Assembly: GCA_944548615.1 (NCBI GenBank)
Contig: OX155951.1
Span: 16,293,502-16,357,501, forward strand
Source of the DNA: Micropterix aruncella
Lineage: Eukaryota; Arthropoda; Insecta; Lepidoptera; Micropterigidae
Direction: 5' to 3'
Length of the DNA stretch: 64,000 nucleotides
The notes below the pieces were generated by a model. That model did no database searches and was not told the DNA's origin. It worked only from the letters and a program-made list of their open reading frames with translations. The position numbers were made by a program, and so were the translations under genes. Below are positions 22,446 to 32,695 of this stretch, piece by piece; the stretch's first letter is position 1; every line of letters begins with the position of its first letter.

Positions 22446-22741
22446 GTGCTAAGGACAGAGCGTGTAAAGCTGAATGCCGCAGTAATCTTAGCACTAAATC
22501 CGTCTTCGCTGTCGATGGCACTTCATATCGTCGGCAGTTAATTTTCGCTCGCTGCCGCCAAATCCACTCACGGCGCCAGCGCCACCATCGGCGCGCAGAC
22601 AATAGCTAAGCTGCCGACAATTTGCGCTGACAATCCGGAAATCCCCAACTATCCACTCATAGCCGAGAAATCGCACACGAGACATTGTGGATAAAAGTGT
22701 ACACTATGAAGTGGAACGCTCCGATTTTAGACGTATATAAA

Positions 22742-22768
22742 AAGACCCGTACCCAGTGTACGGGTCTT
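22742..22768. repeat. Perfect 11-bp hairpin
   Basis: aagacccgtac and gtacgggtctt flank the 5-nt loop ccagt. There is no U-run after it and no ORF context, so a bacterial-type terminator reading does not apply. Confidence 0.7.
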
Positions 22769-23160
22769 CAAGAATTCGATAAAAACGAGAGTAGCTCACG
22801 TATAATTAATAACATACCTGTTCGCTCCGTACACTGGCGGAGCGGTGAAAATAATTATGTGTCAGTTACTGATCGCAATATTGTAAAAGGGCTGCTGTTC
22901 CAATATAAAAATAATCTGAGTTATCGCATTAGGCAAGCGAAATTCAATTATTTAAAGATGCAGTGTCGCTCCGTAAACATACGATTGTCTTCATTAGAAG
23001 AGCCTTCATGATCTGGAGACTTATCATGAGCATCCCACAACAACGCAGTTTGAGAACGTGCAGTGCTGGAAGACGGTTCAGGGTGATTAATAAATATATT
23101 TAATTTTGCGTTGCTCATATCTATGCTAGAGATTTTATAGTACAAAATATTTTATTCGTT

Positions 23161-23218
23161 TTCGGTTGCAATTTTGGCAATATTAAACCATTTTCGTGTA
23201 ATATTGCTGACAACCGAA
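23161..23218. repeat. Imperfect hairpin, miRNA-precursor-like size
   Basis: ttcggttg pairs with caaccgaa and ggcaatatt with aatattgct (one wobble), around a 15-nt loop with an asymmetric internal bulge. Total 58 nt. No known miRNA seed was recognised. Confidence 0.45.
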
Positions 23219-24394
23219 GACAAAAACGAAATTCAGTCGGATTGTATCCGTCATTTTCTGCTGAATACTACTAAAAATACAATCTACTAATTTCCAGCCG
23301 AGAAAGATATTGAACGTAAAACAGACAAAATGGATATGTGAATATTGCCGCAATTAAAAGATGTCTTAACTACATTCAACCTGAAAATCGATGTTCGACG
23401 CATTACAGCGTTATGTATGGAAGCACCTATCTGAGTTTCTTCGAAACACATGACCGCCGCACAAATTCGGGCTACATTTCAACGAATGGCAAACAAAACA
23501 AGCCGACATTAATGTCGAGCAAAGAGCATTTGGGCTAAATTAAAAGACTTGCCGAAATCAGGCCGAACTTGTTTTCGGGCTATAAACATAAAAACAGGGC
23601 AATGTTTCACGTCGTGAGACTCGATGCGGGATATCAACATAAATATAAAGAGGCGAAATGGGAAAACATTCAGTGAGAGACTGAATCTGAAAGTAGCGCC
23701 ACCGTAGAGTGGACCTCATAAAAATGTACGAGTATATTGGGCAACGGAATAACATAATGAAATAAAACATAAATCAAGGACGGCACAAAACGAGACTAGG
23801 AAATATATTTACGCCAATGTTGCCTGGTTAGAAGAAATTTCGCCATTTAAACAACCTCCTACCCCACATCAACAGCCCAACAAGTAAATATATTAAAAAG
23901 AATAAATTAAATGACTGCCCTTAGAGAAAGTTAACTATTATAATTATAATGATTTTTATTAAGGTTTTTTAAGACATATTTGTGTTTTATCTATTTATCC
24001 GTTTGATACACGTACATTTCCGGAAGGAACTCAATCAGACCTTTCATTTGGCACTAAACACGATACATTTATGTTAATTTATTGAAATGTGGACATTTAG
24101 ACAACTACTTACTTAAGATTTAGGCCAGTTAAGGTACATTTTGTGTAAATTATTTTGTAAAATCATATTCCAAAAACTAATATTCGTTACTACAGGTTTT
24201 ATTCATGGTGGCCGCGAAAAACGAGAACGAAAAAAAAACTGTCAAATGATGACTTTCATGTTACCAACACGTAACATAGCACGACCAATTATATTAAAGA
24301 CGCTGCTTTCTCCTATTATGAAAGCAAGGGGTCGTCGCACGTACCCTGTTACACCCGGGATGACATGACGAGTCTAACAGTATTACACACTTCT

Positions 24395-24515
24395 AAATCA
24401 GTTCAAGCGTTTAAAAGTTATGGTGGGAGAAAGAAATGAAAAACATACATAGTTGAACCCTGAACACATTACACTACTTTTTTGTTGAGCAGTCGTGTAA
24501 AAAAACTTGCGGCTA
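24395..24515 (-). repeat. Dispersed repeat, copy 2
   Basis: Inverted relative of 18640-18760: on the minus strand it reads tacacgactgctcaacaaaa followed by gtgtaatgtgttcagggttc and cataacttttaaacgc. By eye it is clearly homologous, with scattered substitutions. Confidence 0.6.
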
Positions 24516-25003
24516 CTATATCGCCGACTATATAGGCACATTCTTTAAAAATATTATAAATTTCGATATCATACGATCATACGATAACAACATTATTAAA
24601 GCTATCCCTTTATTACTTTATCGTAAACGTCAGCGTATGGAAAACCAAATACCACAAAAAGCCACGAAAAAATTGATTACAGTTTATGAAAACGAGGAGG
24701 GTCTCCATTTAATGTAATAGTATTTTAATATGGAAGAAAGTGTTGTTGGGTTGACTTTTAGTATATTTATTTCCCATGGCATTATTTCACTTCTACAGCT
24801 TATACCTGCCTAAAAACGGAGAGCCTTTTTTAAACATAGAGATCACTTTTCAATTTAAACCGTTTAAGCACACTTTTATTAAGGAGTTATTGAAGAATAC
24901 GACTATTAAATTAATGCTTTGTTATTATAGGGCTATGTAAAAAATCAATATGTAGAAATAATTTCATTAAAATGTCCAACTTTGGCCATATTTGTGTGCT
25001 GCT
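24516..25003. other. No gene seen
   Basis: AT-rich unique sequence with no recognisable feature. Confidence 0.4.
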
Positions 25004-25004
25004 A

Positions 25005-25428
25005 TACTGAGAAAAATATTGGATTGATTCTTACATTACCATTTCATTATTACGGTTTTATACAGAATAACGATGATTTAGTCGTAATTTTGTTGAATTA
25101 CAAAAAAAATGTTGAAACTACATTACTCGATTATATGTATCGACATTTACGGGTATTACGGAAATAACAGTATACTATAGTTTCGAAATGATTCATGTGT
25201 CCGACTATAACCATAGTTATGCTACTACACGCTGCCATGTTAGAAGCGAGATCCCAAGGTCGCGTCGCGACGTAATGAAATAATATTACGGCACGATAAC
25301 TATCGTCCCGCCAACACCGTTACGCGTCATGTTGATTCATACGTATGAACCACAGTCCGAGCTATATACGTAATGCTTGCTGAAACATGCATATTTCCGT
25401 GTATTATATCGTTATATTTTTCTCAGTG
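25005..25428. mobile_element. Candidate MITE with CACTGAGAAAAATAT ends
   Basis: The left end tactgagaaaaatatt at 25005 and the right end atatttttctcagtg to 25428 are inverted repeats of about 15 bp, and TA flanks both sides (25003-25004, 25429-25430). A single matching end (atatttttctcagtg) also occurs at 48266-48280. The interior is non-coding. Confidence 0.45.
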
Positions 25429-25430
25429 TA

Positions 25431-25843
25431 CAGTCAAACACAAGAAAATCATGAACTTGTGGGATCAAAGGATTTTTAAAAAACTCAATTTATTTACAGA
25501 AAAAAATATTCGATTAGAATAGTCAATTTCGAGTATTTCGGTATGTCCGCAAACCTTTCTGAAATTACTTTAGTGATAGAAATACGATAGGTCCGAAACC
25601 CAGTTTGCGCCGGGCTATACAATAATTCAAAACACTATGTGCCAATATATCCAAAATATGATAGTTTGTAACTAAGATAGTTTGAAGTTGACATTATTCT
25701 AAATTAACTCAATCAAAAACTAACGGAATTGTATTTCTCGATTTCGAAGTTTTGATGTCCGGAAATCCCGCTCTTAAGCCTAACTAATTCACAAGTCTAA
25801 CTCCTGTCAATTCTTTCATTCGAGTCGCCCATGACTATTAATA
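25431..25843. other. No gene seen
   Basis: Unique sequence upstream of the LTR element. No ORF or repeat recognised. Confidence 0.4.
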
Positions 25844-25847
25844 GTAC

Positions 25848-26439
25848 TGTGAGCGTGGCCACCCTTCACTAGACTCCAATTGATTGTGAGCGAAGGGTGG
25901 TTCTCAGCATGAAGGTTGCTCCGTTAATGAGAGTCGTAGATGTCCGTGTAGAAGAGTTTATTCAGAAGAACGAAGAGAAGTGAGTCGAAGTCGCCAGTTC
26001 TTAACGCCTTGAGTTGTGTTCGCCGTTGTGTTGTAGTGTGGGCGCGAGGTGTAGCCGTGGCGGTGCGTGTGTAGTCGAGGAGCGAAGTGTGTAGTCGAGA
26101 TATCTGTCCACTGAGGGGACGATGTGTAGAGCGCGGTAACTGTCTGCAGAAGTAATGATGTTGAAGGGCAACTGCCTGCCAAAGGAATGATGTAGCACGT
26201 GACAACTGTCTGCCAAAGGAATGATAATGATCGAATGCAATGTACTGCGTTTTATAGGGTGATCGGTGATGCAATAGCTACGAGTGGGGCGACGCATGTG
26301 TCGCTTGCCTCTGCAATATTTGCCAAATTTAGCTGGAAATTAACTGCAGCTGCGCGTGCAAGTTTGAGCGAGTCTGCAGTTTTCTGTTCTGTGAAATTAA
26401 CTTTTTTGTTGTGGGTATGTAGAGCCGTAGGCTCCTACA
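25848..26439 (-). repeat. 3' LTR of the TRIM-like element
   Basis: 592 bp, TG...CA, almost identical to 27478-28069. It contains the TATA box complement at 26250-26256 and the polyadenylation signal complement at 25957-25962. A 9-bp stem (ccacccttc/gaagggtgg) lies near 25860-25905 at the U5 end. The overlapping frames at 25924-26453 are not genes. Confidence 0.9.
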
Positions 26440-27477
26440 TGGCTCCCCCCTAGTGAAGGGCTTGCGTATGACAATATGGAAGGTCTTCACGACAAAGTGG
26501 CAAAAAAGTCGGAGTGTGACAATTAAAAGTGTGTGTGAAGTTGTGTTCGCGAAAGTTTGGGAATCGTATGTTTTTATGCGAGTGTTCGACAGTTTGAGAA
26601 CCGTATGTTGTTATGAGTGGTGAAGGCGTTTCGTTACAATGTGTTAAAAACTGGCGCTGTTATAAAATGTTGGCAATAAGGAAAAAGAAATTTATATAAG
26701 ACAATGGACAATGGGCTCGGTAAACATGCTGATGTGATAAGATTCGCTTGCCGTCTATATAATAACAATAGCTCGAATGCGCATGTGTAAAAATGCTAGC
26801 CGTAAATTGAAATGAAAAATATTTAGCGCGATTTGAAATGTGATAATGCGATTGTAAAAATGTTGATGTTGCTGGCATGCGGTGTCGTTATCTCTGCGAT
26901 GAGGGTCGTACAGTTCGGTGATTTAATCTATGTGTTGTTAAATCATCACAGTTGACTTCCAACTGGCTTCGATTATGACGTCGTATCCATGCGTGTTGTT
27001 TGGGAATTTGTGTAGTTCATTGATGAATTTTGAGATTGGCTGTAAGCGATGTAGTCCATTGTTGTTTTGCGTGATTTTTATCGAGTGCTGAAGAGTGTGA
27101 GTTCCATCCGTTTTGCGTTTTCGATGTTGATATTCTTCCGCTGCGTGGTTGTTTCCGTTTCGTAGTGTGTTTATCGATTGAAATTGTGATTGAGAAGGCA
27201 TTTAGGCCGATAGTGTCCTTGGTCAGCTGTTAGTCTATACTGGACCTAAGTGCCATTCTCCCGGATGTTGCGCCTGCAGGTCATTAAGCTGCAGAAAACG
27301 TCTTACTGCTGTCCGGTGAAGAGTGTGAAGCGATTGTGACGACTTCCTTTCGTAGGATTTTACCTGAGAGTGTATCAATGACGGTTTCGCCTGTACAAGT
27401 CCTCAGGGCCGCACATCGTTGTTTTTATAAAATTCGTTAGCGTTCGTTGTTTTGATCCGAGATAAGTGCTGTATGAA

Positions 27478-28069
27478 TGTGAGCGTGGCCACCCTTCACT
27501 AGACTCCAATTGATTGTGAGCGAAGGGTGGTTCTCAGCATGAAGGTTGCTCCGTTAATGAGAGTCGTAGATGTCCGTGTAGAAGAGTTTATTCAGAAGAA
27601 CGAAGAGAAGTGAGTCGAAGTCGCCAGTTCTTAACGCCTTGAGTTGTGTTCGCCGTTGTGTTGTAGTGTGGGCGCGAGGTGAAGCCGTGGCGGTGCGTGT
27701 GTAGTCGAGGAGCGAAGTGTGTAGTCGAGATATCTGTCCACTGAGGGGACGATGTGTAGAGCGCGGTAACTGTCTGCCGAAGTAATGATGTTGAAGGGCA
27801 ACTGCCTGCCAAAGGAATGATGTAGCACGTGACAACTGTCTGCCAAAGGAATGATAATGATCGAATGCAATGTACTGCGTTTTATAGGGTGATCGGTGAT
27901 GCAATAGCTACGAGTGGCGCGACGCATGTGTCGCTTGCCTCTGCAATATTTGCCAAATTTAGCTGGAAATTAACTGCAGCTGCGCGTGCAAGTTTGAGCG
28001 AGTCTGCAGTTTTCTGTTCTGTGAAATTAACTTTTTTGTTGTGGGTATGTAGAGCCGTAGGCTCCTACA
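27478..28069 (-). repeat. 5' LTR of the TRIM-like element
   Basis: 592 bp copy of the other LTR. By eye the differences are a T/A near 26052 against 27682, an A/C near 26149 against 27779 and a G/C near 26288 against 27918. It would supply the promoter (TATA complement at 27880-27886) for minus-strand transcription. Confidence 0.9.
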
Positions 28070-28129
28070 GTACCAACGACGTTTTGGGCGAAAGAATGGA
28101 CTTCTAGAACAAATTGTGTCTTGGTGAAT

Positions 28130-28330
28130 CCAACGTGGCGCACGTCAGGGTGCCACGAGACGCCAGCGACGCGCCAAATAATATTTCTCTTGTTATCTCT
28201 TACAGTTAGAGTTCAAAACAGGCATGCTGGCTAGCGAGCCATGAAGCTGACGCCCTCTCGCGCCGCAGCTGTAGGCACAACCCGAGAACGCCCATTTATA
28301 TTCGCTAACTGCAGGTGACACTACATTTCT
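28130..28330 (-). mobile_element. Possible decayed LTR end plus leader of a Gypsy-like element
   Basis: On the minus strand a TGTAGTGTCACC start at about 28327 is followed by TATAAAT and, after about 140 bp, by TTGGCGCGTCGCTGGCG, which resembles the TGG-initiated primer-binding region that follows an insect Gypsy-type LTR. No second LTR was found. The TRIM-like element is inserted about 60 bp further along. Weak, motif-based call. Confidence 0.25.
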
Positions 28331-28488
28331 CTATTATGCGATACCGCGCCGCTCAACTCTATGGAGTCGCACGGACCAAGATATCCCATAGGGATTTAGC
28401 ACTATTTCAGCGGTCTTCATTTTAGATTTTTTTCATTGAGGAAGTAGTATAATGATGATTAGAAACTAGAATATAGCTGTAACAGCTT

Positions 28489-29165
28489 TTAGGGAGTTAA
28501 TGGGCCCTTGCTGAGCTGGCCACGAAGACCCATTCTGTTCAGGGTTGGTCACACTCACGGGTCAACAACCATCCGGCGGCCTCCACGCATGAAGTGCGAG
28601 CCCGGGCAGGACTCTGGCCTTTGGGCTAGTTTCGCCTAGGAGTCAACCTACTGACGCTCCTGGACGGTCTGCGCACCGTGCGCCGTAAGACAACCGATTG
28701 TGCATTCTGACTAACAGTCGGGGAAGTCTGGAAGCAATACTGTTTTCTATAGAGCGGGAGTGGTTGCGGACCTTACGGCGACTGCTCTTGAAAAAATCAT
28801 CGGCTACCCGATCCTGAGCGGAACAGCCGGGCAAAGGACGCCGTGGTCCGCGATCGATTCGGTTTACACCGTTTTACCGCTTCGTAAGGAGAGGACCGCG
28901 CAAGCGATCTCGAACTCGTAACCAGTCGAGAGACCGGAGTAGTCTGGTCGCAATTGGAAGTAAGGGCGTGAGTGTAAGCCCGCTGGGTATCTCGTTATCT
29001 CGCGGATAAGGCGTTGGCCTCTTACGGGCATGTGGCGGAGCTTGATGGTGGACTGTTTTGTCCAAGTCTTCTGCGTTCACTTCACGGAAGATAGAACGAC
29101 TAATCGTTAAAAACTTCCTGAAGTGACGGGTTCGCCCGTTGTAGTTGATAACTCCATTTGTAACA
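28489..29165 (+). repeat. GC-rich ~620-bp dispersed repeat, copy 1
   Basis: This block is homologous to 30905-31295 (same strand, shorter) and 31561-32185 (opposite strand). Shared landmarks in order: a gttggtcacactca block, a gcctaggagtcaacct block, ctcctggacggtctgcgcac, a ttgctcttgaaa block, gacgccgtggtccgcgat, a cttcgtaaggagagga block and, at the end, acgggttcgcc. Small frames inside (28643-28834 and 28874-29263, minus) are partly preserved between copies but shift frame. No poly(A) or terminal repeats are obvious; the class is unknown. Confidence 0.75.
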
Positions 29166-29526
29166 CGACAGTAACGGCTTATATATAACATATTTGTAAC
29201 AGCTCTTAATACAATGGTTTTAACACTGTAAGAAATAAAAAAAGAAATTTGTTTATTTGGCATACTTGTTTACAAAATTAATTTGCTTGGAAACAAATAC
29301 TATAATATTAAAATAAACAACACATAAGAAATATAGGTTTAGACATATAAGCAAGTAGTTATGCCGCAGTATTCAAGCAGCTGGTATCCAGGATTTGAGA
29401 TACCTATCAAAATGACAGGTACCTATTAAAATATTATACAATATAGCCGACTTCTTGGCTGTAATAACTTTATTTGCATTGGAATTTGCAATTATGTAAT
29501 ATTTTAATTTGAGAGGTGTAAGTTCT

Positions 29527-29646
29527 TCAAAATATCCGTAGCCGCGTTTGAAACACTGCTTCCCGTCAGATTCCCAAATCTAAGCAGCGTCGGGCATAGT
29601 CAGTACTTAGATAGGTGACCGCCTGAGTACTGTCACGTGATACTAT
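29527..29646 (+). pseudogene. 5S rRNA-derived sequence
   Basis: Some 120 bp align in order with insect 5S rRNA: gccgcgtttgaaacact, cccgtcagattcccaaatct, aagcagcgtcgggc, atagtcagtacttagatag and gtgaccgcctgagtac. Internal promoter regions (A box/C box) are partly preserved but carry several substitutions, so it is a degenerate copy rather than a functional gene, or the head of a 5S-derived SINE whose body I cannot see. 5S rRNA is a large-subunit ribosomal RNA made by RNA polymerase III. Confidence 0.75.
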
Positions 29647-29649
29647 AAA

Positions 29650-30500
29650 AACCGACCATCTGAGAGACAATATTGTTGTTAGACATTAAGGTAGGCCGTT
29701 AGGGGTATAAAGTGAGTGGTATAAAGCAGAAAAGAAAATATCAGGAAACGCTCAATTTGGAAATAGGGATTTATAAATCATGGTTAACAAATCATCAATA
29801 GAAAATAACTAGAGAAAATACTCTACTAGGATTAGGACCCCTCAAAGATATTTATACAAGTATGTGTAACTGAAGATTTACTAAAAAATAAAATCAAATC
29901 ATTCAAAAATGTTCACAAAACAAAACAAAAACTCCCAAAGTTCGAAGTGATAGAGAGATCCACCAAATATATAAAATCGTCCAATTATTCAACTCCGGCG
30001 TGGAGGAGCTTCTTCCAAACTTTGCTCGAAATATGAGTATGACCTGAAAATGAGACACGGGAAGAAAAATGCCGCAGCGAACGCCCACTTATGCTGATCG
30101 TAAATATGATAAATGCTTTTAATAAAATAAATCTAGCGCGGGGCGAGAGGGGGTGGGGGGAGGGATGGGGGAGGGGGGGGGGCAGGAAGAAAGGTCGACG
30201 CGGTGAGAGAGGCTTTATGTATTCGGCTACTTATCATGGCAATGGCGGCTGCTCCCACCCAACAGTTTACTTTGAACAATTGCAAATTGGTTTTTTTCGG
30301 CTTCTACGTAGAGACAGAAATACAGAAATTACAAAGATACAAAGCAGAAATATTATCAAATAATGTTTCTTGTTTATTTAGGCTTATTTCCACCTGTAAA
30401 ACTCTTCTGAGGATATTGAGGATATTGACTTCTAGATATTTACCTCCGATTTGGTTTTTCCTCGTTCATTATTTCCCTCCCCTCCATAATGGGTATGTCG
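29650..30500. other. No gene seen; G-rich tract at 30138-30183
   Basis: AT-rich sequence apart from the run gggggtggggggagggatgg and neighbours at 30138-30183, which could form a G-quadruplex. The frames across 30091-30553 are chance products of low-complexity sequence. Confidence 0.5.
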
Positions 30501-30514
30501 CAATTATCGACTTC

Positions 30515-30890
30515 TCTGATTTATTTATTTATTTATTTATTAGTTTCAAATAGTATTCAAGGGCATTACAGATGAATCCAATTCGCCCTTGAATATTAAA
30601 GCTGGAGTGTAAGTCTAAAAATAAATGACTACATAACTAAATTAATGCTAACATTGAACAAGAAAAAAACATAAAAATATAAAACTAAATAAAAGACAGA
30701 TTATGATAAACATGAGATAGCAGGGAGATGCCTTTTTAGCTGCCTTTTTACTGATGAGTTTAGTTATCAATGTTGATTGACTATAAAACATCTGCGTTCG
30801 ATACACATATGGCCTCAGAAAAGTTTACCACATAACGGAATTCCGACAGAAGCTTCACTGGCTGCCAACTTGGAGAAAAGAGACTTAAGA
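30515..30890 (-). mobile_element. Possible LINE 3' UTR ending in an AAAT repeat
   Basis: On the minus strand an AT-rich segment runs into a gaatactatttgaaac block and then a terminal AAAT microsatellite (plus strand attt units at 30520-30541). Such short tandem tails are typical of non-LTR 3' ends. No coding part is visible and the family is unassigned. Confidence 0.35.
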
Positions 30891-30904
30891 GTTCTGCCTG
30901 TTCT

Positions 30905-31295
30905 TTAGGCAGCTAATGAGCCTTGTTGCAGTTGGCCACTAGGACCCATGTATTCAGGGTCGGTTAAACTCACGGGTCAACACCCATCCAGCGGCATCGA
31001 CGTAGAAGTGCGAGCCAGGGTAGGACTCTGGCCTGCGGGCCAGTTTCCCCTAGGAGTCAACCTTTGGGAGCTCCTGGACGGTTTGCGCACCGTGCGGCGC
31101 AACAGTACTGTCTCCTAAAGAGCGGGGGTAGTTGTTCACCTTACGACAATTGCTCTTGAAACGATCAATCCGCTACGGCTACAATTCCGGGTGAATAGAC
31201 GGATAAAGGACGCCGTGGTCCGCGATAGACTCGGTAGACACCGTATAACCGCTTCGTAAGGGAGAGGACTGCGCAAGCGACCTCTCCCTAACGAC
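30905..31295 (+). repeat. GC-rich dispersed repeat, copy 2 (shortened)
   Basis: Contains cacgggtcaacacccatcca, ctcctggacggtttgcgcac, gacgccgtggtccgcgatag and cttcgtaagggagaggactg in the same order as copy 1. A segment between the caccgtgcggcgcaac block and acagtactgt is deleted, and the 3' third is missing after about 31290. Confidence 0.75.
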
Positions 31296-31560
31296 CATGC
31301 ATTTTTTTTAATTTTGCAAATGTCAATATTAGCATACAGTTTAAGTTAGTATCTACTGCGCAAAACAATATTGAAATATTAGTAAAGGTTACCTATAAAA
31401 GTTTGCTTGTATGCAATTGGCCCACATTTTCGTTATGAATAAATCGCTATTACTATTATTGCTATTATTTTCAGGGTCGATTATAATATTGTTTCGAAAA
31501 GCTTTCATACGTATTAGAGATTTTCACATATGATCATAATACTTAATTCCACTTCCAGAG

Positions 31561-32185
31561 ACAAATAGAGTTGTCAACTACGGCGAACCCGTCACCTCAG
31601 AAAGTTTTAATGATTGGTCGTCCACCGTCCGCCACATGCCCGTAAGAGGCCAACGCCTTATCCGCGAGATACCAGGTATGTTACCCAGCGGGCTTACACT
31701 CACGCCCTTACTTCCAATTGCGACCAGATTACTCCGGTCTCTCGACCGGTTACGAGTTCGAAATCGCTTGCGCGATCCTCTCCCTTACGAAGCGGTGAAA
31801 CGGTGGAAACCGAATCTATCGCGGACCACGGCATCCTTTGCCCGGCTGTTCACCCAGGATCAGGTAGCCGATGGTTGTTTCAAGAGCAGTCGCCGTAAGG
31901 TCCGCAGCCACCCCCGCTCTATAGGAAACAGTACTGCTTCCAGACTCCCCCGACTGTTAGTCAGAGTGCACAATCGATTGGCTTACGCCGCACGGTGCGC
32001 AGACCGTGAGCGCCAGTAGGTTGTCTCCTAGGGGAAACTAGCCCTAAGGCCATAGTCCTGCCCGCGCTCGCACTTCATGCGTGGAGGCCGCCGGATGGGT
32101 GTTGACCGGTGAGTGTGACCAACCCTGATCAAAATAGGTCTTCGTGGCCAACTAGCAGGGGTCCATTAGCTCCCATTTCCAGAGA
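31561..32185 (-). repeat. GC-rich dispersed repeat, copy 3 (inverted)
   Basis: Inverted relative of copy 1, nearly full length: cgaacccgtcacctc at the beginning, cttccaattgcgaccagatt, agagcagtcgccgtaaggtc, gcacttcatgcgtggaggcc and tcttcgtggccaac at the end. Together with copy 2, which ends about 270 bp upstream in the opposite direction, it forms a large imperfect inverted repeat. The 127-residue frame at 31636-32019 lies inside and has no recognised motif. Confidence 0.75.
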
Positions 32186-32690
32186 CAGTCAGTATTAGAG
32201 CCGCGAAAAAACACTAGATACTGCTAAGTATCGATTACGTCGTATTATATATGGTCTGTCCGCTCCAGCCGTTATAATGCGACCCCAGAAATTTCGCAAA
32301 ATCACCTGACATCAGTTCTTCCACGAGTGTGACCTCGCTTAAAAAAACTTCTGAATTTATATTGAGTCGCCTTGATAAAATAAGGCAGTTGATAAAATAG
32401 GTTGAGCAAAGCGGCAGTGGATGATAGCTAGCACGCGGCCACACATTGCAGCTCGCGTCCCTGCTCTTTCGGCAAACTTTCCAATTCGAGAGTCCTTCTT
32501 TCATCGCAGCGCCTTTATTGTGAATTTCTTCATCTCGCGGCGTCGTAGGTGCTTTTAGCCGAAGCGACAAAGACATTTTGTGCACACACAGACACCGAGG
32601 GTGCGAACAGGCAACCGGTTTTCTAGGATTTCGCATTTTACGCGAAGGCTACCACTTATTTAATGATCGACGAATAAATATAGTATTGAT
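32186..32690. other. No gene supported
   Basis: A 133-residue minus-strand frame (32235-32636) has unremarkable composition and no recognisable domain; treat as chance. The GC content at 32420-32600 is somewhat raised. Confidence 0.3.
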
Positions 32691-32695
32691 CTATA

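Larger units (their letters stand above)
22690..24390. other. No gene supported; small frames only
   Basis: Two modest frames look slightly protein-like (22685-23011 plus; 22948-23145 minus, with ALLWDAHDKSPDHEG, faintly like hAT linker sequence), but neither has a domain that I can name. The rest is unique AT-rich DNA. Confidence 0.25.
25848..28069 (-). mobile_element. Young non-autonomous LTR retrotransposon (TRIM/LARD-like)
   Basis: Two direct LTRs of 592 bp each (25848-26439 and 27478-28069) start TG and end CA and flank a 1038-bp interior. A 4-bp target duplication GTAC is at 25844-25847 and 28070-28073. Comparing the LTRs by eye I find three substitutions, so insertion is recent. Minus orientation is shown by a TATAAAA box (27880-27886) and an AATAAA (27587-27592) in the proper order within each LTR, and by a purine tract (ctaggggggagcca, minus strand) next to the 26439 boundary, the position of a polypurine tract. 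The interior has no gag or pol; its longest frame (26938-27201 minus, 87 residues) is not recognisable. It must be mobilised in trans by an autonomous relative. A clear tRNA primer-binding site was not found after the 5' LTR. Confidence 0.85.

Noticed and set aside
22742..22768. Rho-independent terminator
   Set aside because: Hairpin lacks a following T-run, and the genome context is insect, not bacterial.
25924..26297. Histidine-rich minus-strand ORFs of 98-116 residues, duplicated at 27554-27927
   Set aside because: They lie entirely inside the LTRs; the duplication comes from the LTR pair, not from a gene family.
29527..29646. Functional 5S rRNA gene
   Set aside because: Several substitutions in normally invariant positions and an altered 3' end; treated as a pseudogene or SINE head.
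32235..32636. 133-residue minus-strand ORF
   Set aside because: No recognisable motif, and the sequence adjoins repeat DNA. Not supportable as a gene.
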